From Bacillota bacterium (GTDB lineage: Bacteria; Bacillota_C; Negativicutes; JAEYSJ01): 41,566 nt of DNA. The notes under the pieces were generated by a model. It saw only the letters and a program-made list of their open reading frames with translations. It did no database searches and was not told where the DNA came from. Of the stretch, positions 17,537 through 26,850 are shown piece after piece. The stretch is from contig JAEYSJ010000081.1 of the NCBI GenBank assembly GCA_023434855.1, positions 1 to 41,566 of the forward strand, written 5' to 3'. The position numbers were made by a program, and so were the translations under genes. Each line of letters opens with the position of its first letter. Position 1 is the first letter of the stretch.

Positions 17537-17566
17537 ATTTTAGCATAGCATTAGTATTATTGTCAA
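17537..17566 (-). promoter_or_regulatory. carD distal promoter
   Basis: -35 TTGACA (17561-17566), -10 TAAAAT (17537-17542), 18-bp spacer, minus strand, immediately upstream of the proximal promoter. Confidence 0.75.
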
Positions 17567-17648
17567 TCAGGTTTTCTTCTTTTATTTAAGAAAAATGCTT
17601 TGTAAGAAAATATCGTTAGAGAAATGCTCGGTGAATATCAGCAAAAGA

Positions 17649-17678
17649 TTGACAATCGGTAATCGCAATTTATATAAT
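17649..17678 (+). promoter_or_regulatory. Promoter of the MazG-like gene
   Basis: -35 TTGACA (17649-17654) and -10 TATAAT (17673-17678), 18-bp spacer, 25 bp before the GTG start. Confidence 0.8.
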
Positions 17679-17703
17679 AAGACTCAAAGCGAGGTGTAGG
17701 AAA

Positions 17704-18099
17704 GTGCATGATAAATGTTGTGTCGAATTTCAATCCGCAGTTGACGACTATCTAATCCGCCACCGCAGTGTACTTGATGTTTTAACCAAGTATCAGGAAG
17801 CAACCGCCCGCGTCAATCGCGCAGTTGCCAAGGCAGTAACTGAATGCGGCTGTATTAAAATATCCGCTGCCCGCCAGGAAATCCCGGCTAATGCTACATA
17901 CAGCAACCTCAAAGGATTCATGTCTTCCCATTTGTCAGGTGAACCTTGCGACAGTTGTAAAGAAATCCTGACCAAAGAGCTTGGTCATAGTTTGTTTTAT
18001 CTGGCGGCGATGTGCAACTTATCCGGACTAAAAATGCATGATGTCATGCAGCAGGAGTTTAAGAATGTTAGTACCTTAGGAGTGTTTCATTTATCCTAG
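17704..18099 (+). CDS. Small MazG-like helical protein with cysteine pairs
   Basis: 131 aa, cytoplasmic, all-helical by appearance. The C-terminal segment KELGHSLFYLAAMCNLSGL resembles the metal-binding helix of MazG-type NTP pyrophosphohydrolases, so a nucleotide-hydrolase relative is inferred, but the full ExxE...ExxD pattern is not evident. Cysteines cluster as CC (5-6), CGC near 48 and CDSC near 83, suggesting a metal or redox site. Start GTG at 17704 with GAGGTG upstream and a near-consensus promoter. A terminator follows 28 bp after the stop, so the gene is monocistronic. It begins a plus-strand block wedged into the minus-strand cluster. Confidence 0.7.
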   Translation: MHDKCCVEFQSAVDDYLIRHRSVLDVLTKYQEATARVNRAVAKAVTECGCIKISAARQEIPANATYSNLKGFMSSHLSGEPCDSCKEILTKELGHSLFYLAAMCNLSGLKMHDVMQQEFKNVSTLGVFHLS

Positions 18100-18126
18100 A
18101 CAAAATCCATTTGTATTAATACGTTA

Positions 18127-18156
18127 AACGCGACCCATTAGGGTCGCGTTGTTTTC
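18127..18156 (+). terminator. Terminator after the MazG-like gene
   Basis: Perfect 10-bp stem AACGCGACCC/GGGTCGCGTT with an ATTA loop, followed by GTTTTC. Confidence 0.9.
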
Positions 18157-18228
18157 TATCCGTACATAAACATTGCAGCAAGCGGATATGATACAAATAT
18201 GTCCACATTCTAATAAAGAGGTGTGATC

Positions 18229-19386
18229 ATGTATCGCTTATTGCTTATTAGCCTGGGTGTTATGTTAATGTTTCCGTTTTTCTCTGTTACAGCAGTTTCT
18301 TATATTGATGACATCTCCGAAATGCCCTCAAGCTATATCACTGTGGTTGATGAAAAAAATGCTGTGATCTTGCAAACAGGCCTGGAAATTCGCCCCGGAG
18401 ATGAATATATAACTGAAAGTAATCACCGTTATGAAATAACCGCCATAGAGGGTGCTCTGGCCAAGGCGCATTATATACATAATGAATCAATGTTTCCTTA
18501 TGACTCTGAAACTGTACCTGTTCAGGCGCCTGGCGCCGCACAACAGCAGTTAATTGCAATTTACCATACCCATACTGACGAATGCTATATTCCAGATGAC
18601 GGCCAACCGGCCATTCCCGGAAAGGGGAGCATCGCACTGGTAGGTGATGCTTTCACTAACAGGCTTAATGCGTTGGGGTATCAGACGGAACACGATAAGA
18701 CTCTGCACGATCCCCATGACGCCAACGCTTATCAACGTTCCCGCCGCACTTTTATGAAATTGCTTGGACATAAGCCGGCGGCATTTTTCGATATACATCG
18801 CGACAGCGCTCCACCTGAAATGTATCAATACAGCGCTAACGGACAAGAGCTCACCAAAATACTGTTGGTCGTTGGCCGTCAAAACCAAAACCGTAACACA
18901 ACACTGGATTATGCTAAGGGCATTAAAGCTGCGGCTGACGCCAAACATAAAGGCCTGATCCGGGGTATCTTTATCGCCCATGGCAACTACAACCAAGACT
19001 TGAATCCCCGGTCAATGCTGGTTGAAATCGGCACCCAGTACAATTCCCGCATTGCTGCTGAACACAGTGCCGCCCTCTTCGCAGATTTAGTCCCTTCCTT
19101 TCTTCCCCCGAATGCCCCGGCTCCTCCTCCAGTCAGCGCTTTTGATGATACAACAAGTCAAAATCCAATCATAGAAAATATTGATACCGCCCCACCGCCT
19201 ACATCGTCACCTTACGTCAAATACACATCAGATGCACTAGTTGTAATCAGTGCCCTGATTATAGGAATTATTGCTTATCTTTATTTAAGCACAGGCAGTT
19301 GGCATGAAGCAAAGCGCAAACTTGACCAATTTCGCAAATATGAATTTACCAATTTCTTAGGATGGTGCAAAAGACGCCGAAGGTAA
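18229..19386 (+). CDS. spoIIP: SpoIIP-type sporulation peptidoglycan hydrolase
   Basis: 385 aa. SpoIIP is an amidase/endopeptidase that works with SpoIID to thin septal peptidoglycan during engulfment (known of the family). Here the signal/anchor segment is at ~3-22. A small domain follows at ~34-84, then the SpoIIP catalytic domain at ~105-290 with zinc-site motifs IYHTHTDECY (111-120), DIHRDS (188-193) and LVEIGTQYN (264-272). A Pro-rich linker (293-330) leads to a C-terminal membrane helix (~335-353) and a basic tail, so the enzyme may be anchored at both ends. ATG at 18229 is preferred because GAGGTG lies 5 bp upstream. Whether it is the only spoIIP of the genome cannot be told. Confidence 0.88.
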   Translation: MYRLLLISLGVMLMFPFFSVTAVSYIDDISEMPSSYITVVDEKNAVILQTGLEIRPGDEYITESNHRYEITAIEGALAKAHYIHNESMFPYDSETVPVQAPGAAQQQLIAIYHTHTDECYIPDDGQPAIPGKGSIALVGDAFTNRLNALGYQTEHDKTLHDPHDANAYQRSRRTFMKLLGHKPAAFFDIHRDSAPPEMYQYSANGQELTKILLVVGRQNQNRNTTLDYAKGIKAAADAKHKGLIRGIFIAHGNYNQDLNPRSMLVEIGTQYNSRIAAEHSAALFADLVPSFLPPNAPAPPPVSAFDDTTSQNPIIENIDTAPPPTSSPYVKYTSDALVVISALIIGIIAYLYLSTGSWHEAKRKLDQFRKYEFTNFLGWCKRRRR

Positions 19387-19500
19387 AGCACCATTGTGAA
19401 AGCTGAAAAATTGTCTTTAGCAAAAAACTTTATTCCCACAGGAACAAAAAACCTCCCGCATAGCACACGTATGATATTTTCAGAAAAAGGTGGTGTCATC

Positions 19501-19833
19501 ATGGCATTAAAGCGCCGTCTAATCTTAATCGCCGGTTTACTGGCACTGTGCAGCATTATGGCACTCAGCATCTTTCACCTGTTGCCCCTTGACTTTCTTT
19601 CCGTGCAGCAAAAACCCGAGCAAACGCCGCAAAAAGCTTATGACTATTACATTGTCATGGATGAAACGGACGGCCACACCTTGATGTATGTGCCAATAGT
19701 TGTGAGTGTTGGTGATGAAGTACTATCAGAAGACAATAAATTATATCGTGTTGTAAAAACAGAAGAAAACCGGGCTTATGCCCGGTTCGTCAGAAATGTC
19801 GATTTAGAAAAACAAATTTTAGAAAAGCCGTGA
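19501..19833 (+). CDS. Small membrane protein related to the SpoIIP N-terminal domain
   Basis: 110 aa from ATG 19501 (AAAGGTGG upstream). A membrane anchor spans ~6-30, followed by a ~50-residue domain (48-98) that lines up with residues 34-84 of the adjacent SpoIIP: both have a YI-x-V-x-DE start, GDE in the middle, then E-x-N-x-x-Y and an AKAHYI/AYARFV ending. It lacks any catalytic domain. It begins 114 bp after spoIIP on the same strand and is probably cotranscribed. Function unknown; it may bind the same partner as the SpoIIP N-terminal domain. Confidence 0.75.
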   Translation: MALKRRLILIAGLLALCSIMALSIFHLLPLDFLSVQQKPEQTPQKAYDYYIVMDETDGHTLMYVPIVVSVGDEVLSEDNKLYRVVKTEENRAYARFVRNVDLEKQILEKP

Positions 19834-19879
19834 ATAAAAAATAAAATAATAGCTCAGGGAAAAATATATAATATCAAAG

Positions 19880-20962
19880 TTATGACTGACGGTCTAACAG
19901 CGCCTGTTCACGAACACGCTTTAGGCCATCTTTTATTGTCTTAGCCCGCACCTCACCAATACCTTCCACGTCGTCAAGCTCAGTTATAGAAGCACTATAA
20001 ATGCGTGGCAGCGTTTTAAAATGGGCCACAAGGTTTTCCACCACCAGCAATGGCAGGCGCGGAATGCGGTGAAGAACCCGGTATCCTCTTGGCACTACGG
20101 GAATATCCACTGCATTAGGAGTAACGCCATAGCCTAAGATGCGGCACACGTTAAACGGCTCCAGATTATCCTCCGGCAAAGCGGCAAGTTGTTCTTGCGC
20201 GGCATCATGCATATTGGTGTCAGCGCTGGCGCAATAATCTTTTATCAAAAGCTGTACAACATCTTCCTCTGCGACCAGTTCTTCCATTTGCATACAGATC
20301 AAGCGCCCTTCATTGCCTAATTCAATAGTATTGTGCTCAACTTCTCTGGCAATGCGTTGTACCTGTTCAGCCCGTATCAACAAAGCAGCCACATCGGCCA
20401 ATGTTGCCAAATCTTCAAATTCCAGCGCACTTAACGTAGTCAAACCTTTGCCAAGTACCGCTTTATATTTTTCCAATGTCTGTAACGCCTGATTTGCCCT
20501 GGTCAAAATTACGGTAATATCTTTTAAGGTGTAGCGTAAATGACCGAGATATACAGTAATTAAATTTCGACGCTGTGAAATAGCAATCACCAGCGCTCCA
20601 GTCTGACGGGCGACCCTTTCAGCGGTCCGGTGGCGTGTCCCTGTTTCGGATGTCGCAGTAGATGAATCTGGCACCAATTGGGCATTGGCATATAAAATGC
20701 GTTTGGCATCTCCGGATAACACTAAAGCTCCGTCCATTTTTGCCAATTCGTAAAATCCGGCAGATGTGTAGTCGCAATTTAACTCAAAACCACCGTCTAC
20801 CAGTTCCATAACACTCGCATTATCTCCCACCAATACTAAGGCTCCCATCTTAGCCCGCAAAACATTCTCCAGGCCTTCTCTTAGTGGTGTCCCTGGCGCC
20901 AATGATTTGATTGTTTTTATAAACCTGGCATCCCATAACCGGTCTTCCCGGACTTTTGTCAT
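19880..20962 (-). CDS. disA: Diadenylate cyclase DisA
   Basis: Makes c-di-AMP from two ATP and monitors DNA structure in sporulating cells (known in Bacillus). The 360-aa protein has the N-terminal DAC domain with DGA (77-79) and TGTRHRT (107-113), both catalytic motifs intact. A helical spine follows, then a C-terminal helix-hairpin-helix DNA-binding domain (ELDDVEGIGEVRAKTIKDGL, ~325-345). ATG at 20960-20962 with GGAGGCGG upstream; a TTG one codon earlier is less well spaced. A near-consensus promoter lies at 21095-21122. Unlike Bacillus, its usual partner radA is on the opposite strand, divergently placed. Confidence 0.96.
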   Translation of the reverse strand: MTKVREDRLWDARFIKTIKSLAPGTPLREGLENVLRAKMGALVLVGDNASVMELVDGGFELNCDYTSAGFYELAKMDGALVLSGDAKRILYANAQLVPDSSTATSETGTRHRTAERVARQTGALVIAISQRRNLITVYLGHLRYTLKDITVILTRANQALQTLEKYKAVLGKGLTTLSALEFEDLATLADVAALLIRAEQVQRIAREVEHNTIELGNEGRLICMQMEELVAEEDVVQLLIKDYCASADTNMHDAAQEQLAALPEDNLEPFNVCRILGYGVTPNAVDIPVVPRGYRVLHRIPRLPLLVVENLVAHFKTLPRIYSASITELDDVEGIGEVRAKTIKDGLKRVREQALLDRQS

Positions 20963-21444
20963 CAAATACCGCCTCCATGGCCTTTTGTAACATTAATATA
21001 TCCGTTTATCCAACCCCTGCTGGCATTCCTCAAACCGGCATGATATAACCGGGTATACGAAACAAGTAGTTTACAATCCAGAAGCCTAATTTATATTATA
21101 AAGGAATGTCTGAATCTTTCAAGATTACTTTCAAAAAACACTTGTTATAAAAAAGTGTGCTCTTTTCGCTTTCGCCTGCCACCACTACATCAATTTCTCA
21201 CCTTTTTTATTATCCCCATAATTGGTATATACTAACAAATGCCATTTTCATTGCTAACTATTTCTTTTTTACGTTTTACGGCAAATAAATTCCTGCTAAA
21301 ACTAGGAAATTGATACTTACATCTCGAATTATCTTGCAAAGCAATGAAGGCGCCTGACAACCAAACAGGATATTTACCGGAAAACGATATTACTCTATCC
21401 TTTTGCATAGGCTCCGGATAAGGCTGCTTTCCAAGGAGGTACTC
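20963..21444. other. 482-bp divergent intergenic region, disA-radA
   Basis: Contains the disA promoter. The radA side is A/T-rich; a TATACT at 21228-21233 lacks a good -35 partner. A weak ACACTT/AAGTGT hairpin lies near 21138-21158. No gene is seen, although the length is large for two divergent promoters. Confidence 0.5.
21095..21122 (-). promoter_or_regulatory. Sigma-A promoter of disA
   Basis: -35 TTGAAA (21117-21122), -10 TATAAT (21095-21100), 16-bp spacer on the minus strand, giving a ~125-nt leader. Confidence 0.75.
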
Positions 21445-22818
21445 ATGGTAAAAAACAAGTCCGTAATTTGGGTTTGTCAGGAATGTGGTGCACAAAGCCC
21501 CAAATGGAATGGGAAATGCGATAGCTGCGGTCAATGGAACACAATCTTTGAAGAGATCATCCCGGCCAAGAGCGCTGCCCGTGGTATTGGTATTAGTCCT
21601 GGTATTGATATAAACTCTAAGCCTACGACAATTGCAAGTGTAGAAATGGCAGATGACACGCGCATTACCAGCGGATCTGTGGAATTGGACCGTGTTCTTG
21701 GCGGTGGAATTGTACATGGTTCTTTCGTAATGGTTGGTGGTGAACCAGGGATAGGCAAAAGTACCCTTTTAACTCAATTAGCATGTAATGTTTCCAACCT
21801 GCATGGCAACTTTCTCTATGTCAGCGGCGAAGAAAGTATGAAACAAGTACGTCTTCGGGCCGAACGCCTAGGTGCGCTTTCAGATTCTTTTTACGTTGTT
21901 TCTGAAACCGATATTCAGGTTATTGAAAAGCATATAAATACATTAAATCCCGCTGTCGTCGTAATTGACTCAATCCAAACTGTATACCACCCTGACATTT
22001 CTTCCGCACCCGGCAGTGTTGTTCAAGTTCGCGAGTGTGCCGCAAGTTTGCTTAGGATGGCTAAGATCAATGGAACATCTATATTTATTGTGGGGCATGT
22101 AACCAAAGATGGTACGCTGGCGGGACCACGTGTATTAGAACACATGGTTGACACCGTCCTATATCTCGAAGGGGAACGGCATACTCAATACCGGATTCTT
22201 CATGCCATGAAGAATAGATTTGGCGCATTAGAACTTGGTGTATTTGAAACACGGGAATCCGGGCTGATCGACGTGCCCAACGCATCCGAACTATTTCTGG
22301 CAGAACGGCCTGTAGGTGCATGTGGAAGTGTTATTGTTTCAACTATTGAAGGCACAAGACCGATGTTAGTTGAGGTTCAGGCATTAGTTGGAACTTCAAA
22401 TTTTCAAAATGCGAGACGAACTACTAACGGTATCGATATCAACAGAGTCCAGTTGCTTATTGCCGTACTGGAAAAAAGACTCGGCATAATGTTAGGAGGC
22501 AGTGACGCCTACGTTAAAATCACCGGCGGTATTAAAGTTGATGAACCCGCAGTAGATTTGGGTCTTGCCATAGCGCTTGCTTCCAGTTTTAGAAATGCCC
22601 CGGTCGATGCTAATACCGTGGTAATTGGCGAGGTTGGCCTTGCCGGGGAAGTCCGGGCCGTTTCCCGGCTTGATCAACGTATTAAAGAGGCAGAAAAGAT
22701 GGGATTCACTCGTATCATTTGCCCTATAAGCAACCTGAAAAATTCAGAAATAAAAGTAAGACTGGAAATCATAGGGGTATCAACACTTATTGAAGCGTTG
22801 GAAGCAGCTTTATCGTAA
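21445..22818 (+). CDS. radA: DNA repair protein RadA
   Basis: RecA-like branch-migration helicase, 457 aa. The order is N-terminal C4 zinc finger (Cys11, 14, 25, 28), Walker A GGEPGIGKST (98-107), Walker B VVVIDSIQTV, the RadA-specific KNRFG motif (256-260), and a C-terminal Lon-like domain (ARRTTNGIDINRV, YVKITGGIKVDEPAVDL). All motifs are intact. ATG at 21445 follows AAGGAGGT. In Bacillus radA lies between clpC and disA in the same direction; here it keeps that place but is inverted, with a lipase gene following. Confidence 0.96.
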   Translation: MVKNKSVIWVCQECGAQSPKWNGKCDSCGQWNTIFEEIIPAKSAARGIGISPGIDINSKPTTIASVEMADDTRITSGSVELDRVLGGGIVHGSFVMVGGEPGIGKSTLLTQLACNVSNLHGNFLYVSGEESMKQVRLRAERLGALSDSFYVVSETDIQVIEKHINTLNPAVVVIDSIQTVYHPDISSAPGSVVQVRECAASLLRMAKINGTSIFIVGHVTKDGTLAGPRVLEHMVDTVLYLEGERHTQYRILHAMKNRFGALELGVFETRESGLIDVPNASELFLAERPVGACGSVIVSTIEGTRPMLVEVQALVGTSNFQNARRTTNGIDINRVQLLIAVLEKRLGIMLGGSDAYVKITGGIKVDEPAVDLGLAIALASSFRNAPVDANTVVIGEVGLAGEVRAVSRLDQRIKEAEKMGFTRIICPISNLKNSEIKVRLEIIGVSTLIEALEAALS

Positions 22819-22938
22819 ACAAATTAATTCTGAATTTATAAAATATCTTAATATACAAATCTCCATTAATATTATCGTTATAAGACTGCTATTGTTTAAG
22901 TCTTAATTAAATCCTAGTATTTCCAGGTGGTGTTTCGG

Positions 22939-24255
22939 ATGAAAAATAAAATCATATTGCTATTCAGCTTAATAATGTTTTTGATTTCACCGGCAGCTTA
23001 TGCCGGAATCAAAGAAGACTATGAACAAGCATATGAACTCTATGTAGCTGCAGGAGCTTGCATGGCTACATACGGCGACAGGTACGGCAATTTGGTTAAC
23101 CGCTATTTGGAACAAAACGGCTGGAAGATCGATCACTATACCCAGTCCGATGGCAATGCAAATGCCCGCTTTCTCCTGGCAAAAAAACAACTAAGTAGTG
23201 AGAAGCAGATGTATGTTCTGGCAATCGTCGGCACTGAGAACCTTGAGGACGTGCACGTCAACCTGAAAGTTGACAAGGTTTATTTCGCCGGGAGCAACCT
23301 GGAAGAATTCGAGATTAATGCGGCGAAAATCGATGTGCCGACCACTGAGCCGAAAGTTCACCGGGGTTTCCATGAATTCGTACAAGCCGGGTTGAAGGCT
23401 AAAACGCTGGATAACAATGGTGAATCAAAGTATCTTACTGACATATTGTTAGCGCACAAAGATTACAAGATATATATAGTTGGCCACAGTCTGGGTGGGG
23501 CAGCAGCCACCCTAACCGGAGCACGGTTGATCTCTATGGGGGTAAGACCGGAACAGATAGAAATTATTACTTTTGGGGCTCCTGCCGTAGGCAATGCGGC
23601 ATTTGCAGCCAAATTCGGGCCTTTACTCAATTTGACCAGGGTGGTAATCTCCGGCGACCCGGTTACCGGTGTTCTGCAGACATTAGTTGGCGGTTATAAG
23701 CAATTTGGTCAGAAAATAGAATGGGATATGCCGGCCAAAACGGATCAGCCGCATAGAATAACCGAATATGCCGATCTCGTCTTGAAAAATTATTATGATA
23801 AACGCCAGCAGGCTTTGCAAGCAGGGTTGCTATCGCCAATTAATTCAAAAGATGGTGCGGGAGCAGGTATTTATGTTGCACCATTAAAGAATAATCTTCC
23901 GGAATCCCTAGCGACGGAATACCGGTATATGCAGCAGGCTCTGATAAATGAGTATCAACAAATGCTGCCTGGTTGCCAATTGTTTGACGCGCATGCTACC
24001 GGTAATTTAAGAGAAAGCGCTCTATCCGCAGGCTGCAAGTGGCTTGTCATTCCGGAAGTAAGCGGCTATAGGCTAAAACAGGAACGAAACGTTTATTATA
24101 TTTCTTTAACCCAGACGGTATATGATGTTTCCAGTGGTGCCATGATTAATATGACGAATTATTCGACAGGGACCTACAATGTCACTCCTTTAGAGGCGGT
24201 AATTCACGATTTCAGGAATATAAGCCCAAATGATTGTGAGTGGTTGCATAAATAA
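22939..24255 (+). CDS. Secreted class-3-type lipase/esterase with extra C-terminal domain
   Basis: 438 aa with a signal peptide (1-22, cut near AYA). Residues ~85-285 are a class 3 lipase alpha/beta-hydrolase domain: the nucleophile elbow GHSLGG with Ser184, an acid candidate Asp240 in SGDPVTG, and a His candidate His272. Substrate is unknown (acylglycerol or another ester). The last ~130 residues (CQLFDAHATGNLRESALSAG, WLVIPEVSGYRLKQER, YYISLTQTVYD) form a separate domain, reminiscent of periplasmic CsgG/LpoB-like folds that gather activity statements of the kind found in lipoproteins, but I cannot assign it. ATG at 22939 with AGGTGG. It follows radA by 120 bp and converges with clpC on a shared terminator. 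Confidence 0.83.
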   Translation: MKNKIILLFSLIMFLISPAAYAGIKEDYEQAYELYVAAGACMATYGDRYGNLVNRYLEQNGWKIDHYTQSDGNANARFLLAKKQLSSEKQMYVLAIVGTENLEDVHVNLKVDKVYFAGSNLEEFEINAAKIDVPTTEPKVHRGFHEFVQAGLKAKTLDNNGESKYLTDILLAHKDYKIYIVGHSLGGAAATLTGARLISMGVRPEQIEIITFGAPAVGNAAFAAKFGPLLNLTRVVISGDPVTGVLQTLVGGYKQFGQKIEWDMPAKTDQPHRITEYADLVLKNYYDKRQQALQAGLLSPINSKDGAGAGIYVAPLKNNLPESLATEYRYMQQALINEYQQMLPGCQLFDAHATGNLRESALSAGCKWLVIPEVSGYRLKQERNVYYISLTQTVYDVSSGAMINMTNYSTGTYNVTPLEAVIHDFRNISPNDCEWLHK

Positions 24256-24264
24256 TAAATACAA

Positions 24265-24304
24265 TTTTAAAGGCATTTGCGGTAAACCGCAAATGCCTTT
24301 AAAA
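24265..24304. terminator. Bidirectional terminator between lipase and clpC
   Basis: 18-bp perfect palindromic arms around a TAAA loop, centred at 24284; the core is AAAGGCATTTGCGG with its inverted copy. It serves the convergent genes on both sides. Confidence 0.85.
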
Positions 24305-24314
24305 ATTACTGCAT

Positions 24315-26792
24315 CTATTTCCTGTCAGGAACGCTGGGAACACAATCCTCAGATTTTTTAGCAAAAGTCAGTTTACCGTTATCCACATCAACCAGTACGG
24401 TATCGGTAGGCATAACTTCCCTTCTAAGCATCAGTTCCGCAATTTCATCTTCCACCATTTTTTGAATAGCCCGGCGCAGCGGACGTGCACCATAGGCATG
24501 GTCACGGCCTTCTTTTAACAGCTCACATTTAGCTCTGTCGGTTACTTCAAGAGTAAGCATATTATCTGCAAGTCGTTTGCCTACCTCTTTTAACATAATA
24601 TCCACAATCTGCTTAAGTTCGTCATCACTAAGGCTGCTAAAGACGATTATTTCATCAACTCTGTTGAGAAACTCCGGACGGAAAGTCCGTTTTACCTCTT
24701 CCATTACCCGAGTTTTCGCCACCTGCTCTTCGTCGGTCTTTTTCGTTTCCGCCATGAATCCCAAAGCCGCCGAATCTTTTTTCAAATGCTTAGCCCCTAC
24801 GTTGGAAGTCATAATGATTACGGTATTTTTAAAATCAACCGTGCGGCCCTGACTGTCAGTCAGTCTCCCGTCTTCCAGTACCTGTAATAAAATGTTGAAT
24901 ACGTCATAGTGAGCTTTTTCAATTTCATCAAGCAAAATCACGCTGTAAGGCTTACGACGCACTGCATCAGTCAATTGCCCGCCTTCTTCATAGCCCACAT
25001 ACCCGGGAGGCGCGCCTACCAGACGGGATACGGTATGTTTTTCCATATACTCAGACATGTCCAGCCTGATCATAGCATCTTCGTCACCAAACAAGGCCTC
25101 TGCCAAAGCCCGGGCTAATTCAGTTTTTCCTACACCTGTCGGACCAAGGAAGACAAAAGATCCGATAGGTCTTTTCGGGTCTTTAAGTCCCGCCCGTGCC
25201 CGACGAACTGCCCTGGCAACTGATTTGACCGCTTCATGTTGGCCTATTACCCGGCTATGCAGTGTTTCCTCCAGTTTCAGCAAACGTTCAGATTCTTCCT
25301 CAGCCAATTTTTTTACCGGTACACCTGTCCATGTAGCAACAACATGAGCAATATCATCGGCAGTAACTACAATGCGTTCATTACCCCGCTGCTTCCATGA
25401 TTTCTGTTTATTCTCCAGTTCCTCTTTAATGGTTTGTTCTTCATCTCTCAGGCGGGCTGCCTGTTCAAATTCCTGAGCGGTAATGGCTGCTTCTTTTTCT
25501 GCCCGGGTTTTTTCCAGCCGTTTTTCAATTTCCTTAACATCAGGCGGCAGCGAATAAGCCTGCAGCCGTACCCTGGAAGCCGCTTCGTCCATTAAATCGA
25601 TTGCCTTATCAGGCAAAAACCTATCGGAAATATAGCGATGAGATAATTTCACAGCTGCTTCAATGGCCTCATCGGTAATCTGCGCACGATGGAAAGCTTC
25701 ATATTTATCCCTTACTCCCCGCAAAATGCAAATTGCATCTTCAACATTAGGTTCGCCAACCATAATCGGCTGAAAACGCCGCTCCAAGGCCGCATCTTTT
25801 TCAATATGTTTTTTATACTCATTAAGCGTAGTCGCGCCGATTGCCTGGAGTTCACCCCTTGCCAAAGCCGGTTTTAATATATTGGCGGCATCTATGGCTC
25901 CTTCGGCCGCTCCGGCACCAATCAAAGTATGCAATTCATCAATAAACAATACAATATTACCGTCCTGGCGGATTTCCTCCATAACTTTCTTAAGGCGTTC
26001 CTCAAATTCACCACGATACTTCGAACCGGCGACAAGGGAAGCCATATTCAGCGAAACTACCCGTTTATTGCGCAGTGTTTCAGGGACTTTACTTTCAATG
26101 ATTTTCTGTGCTAAGCCCTCAGCAATGGCTGTTTTGCCTACACCCGGCTCACCAATAAGCACCGGATTATTTTTGGTACGGCGGCTCAAAATCTGAATAA
26201 CCCGTTCAATCTCGACTTCCCGGCCAATTACCGGATCAATCTTACCTTCTTGCGCCAATTTATTGAGGTCACGTCCAAATTCATCCAGAAGGGGTGTAGT
26301 ACCATTTCCGGTCGGCTGAGCGCAAGCACTGCATTTAGACTGAGCCGGCTGCTGCGGAGTACCGAAGTTTCCCAGCAATTCAATAGTACGCTGACGCACC
26401 GCATCAATATCTGCTCCCAGACTTGACAGCACTTGGGCAGCTACACCTTCCCCCTCACGGATAAGCCCCAGTAAAATGTGTTCGGTTCCTACATAATTGT
26501 GGCCTAAACGCAATACTTCCTCCATTGCCAGTTCAATTACCTTCTTCGCCCGTGGGGTATAACCGATTTCCCGACTGCCTTCACCACGACCGATAATTTT
26601 TTCCACTTCGGCGCGTACCTTCTCCAAATCAATATTCAAAGACGCCAACGCTTTGGCAGCCACACCATCCCCTTCATGCACCAATCCAAGCAGCAAGTGC
26701 TCTGTACCGATATAACCGTGGCCCAATCTAATAGCCTCCTGTTGCGCTAAAACCAAAACTTTGCGCGCTCTATCAGTGAATCTGCTAAACAT
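24315..26792 (-). CDS. clpC: ClpC AAA+ unfoldase
   Basis: 825 aa, the Hsp100 partner of ClpP for protein quality control and regulated proteolysis. Two Clp-N repeats fill ~1-145 (both with [18 protein letters not shown] motifs). AAA-1 has Walker A GEPGVGKT near 210 and AAA-2 has GPTGVGKT near 550. Between them a UVR-type coiled-coil (~420-460, [15 protein letters not shown]) marks ClpC rather than ClpB or ClpE. The start ATG has GGGAGGG upstream. It is the last gene of the ctsR-mcsA-mcsB-clpC operon, under CtsR control; McsB/McsA act as adaptor and arginine kinase for it. Confidence 0.98.
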   Translation of the reverse strand: MFSRFTDRARKVLVLAQQEAIRLGHGYIGTEHLLLGLVHEGDGVAAKALASLNIDLEKVRAEVEKIIGRGEGSREIGYTPRAKKVIELAMEEVLRLGHNYVGTEHILLGLIREGEGVAAQVLSSLGADIDAVRQRTIELLGNFGTPQQPAQSKCSACAQPTGNGTTPLLDEFGRDLNKLAQEGKIDPVIGREVEIERVIQILSRRTKNNPVLIGEPGVGKTAIAEGLAQKIIESKVPETLRNKRVVSLNMASLVAGSKYRGEFEERLKKVMEEIRQDGNIVLFIDELHTLIGAGAAEGAIDAANILKPALARGELQAIGATTLNEYKKHIEKDAALERRFQPIMVGEPNVEDAICILRGVRDKYEAFHRAQITDEAIEAAVKLSHRYISDRFLPDKAIDLMDEAASRVRLQAYSLPPDVKEIEKRLEKTRAEKEAAITAQEFEQAARLRDEEQTIKEELENKQKSWKQRGNERIVVTADDIAHVVATWTGVPVKKLAEEESERLLKLEETLHSRVIGQHEAVKSVARAVRRARAGLKDPKRPIGSFVFLGPTGVGKTELARALAEALFGDEDAMIRLDMSEYMEKHTVSRLVGAPPGYVGYEEGGQLTDAVRRKPYSVILLDEIEKAHYDVFNILLQVLEDGRLTDSQGRTVDFKNTVIIMTSNVGAKHLKKDSAALGFMAETKKTDEEQVAKTRVMEEVKRTFRPEFLNRVDEIIVFSSLSDDELKQIVDIMLKEVGKRLADNMLTLEVTDRAKCELLKEGRDHAYGARPLRRAIQKMVEDEIAELMLRREVMPTDTVLVDVDNGKLTFAKKSEDCVPSVPDRK

Positions 26793-26850
26793 AACTTTTC
26801 CCTCCCTTTTGAGAATGAGTATTACATTCTCTCAGCAATTTTCATTTCTC

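Noticed and set aside
21232..21717. 161-codon minus-strand frame over the radA start
   Set aside because: Antisense to the conserved zinc finger and Walker A region of radA; no family resemblance.
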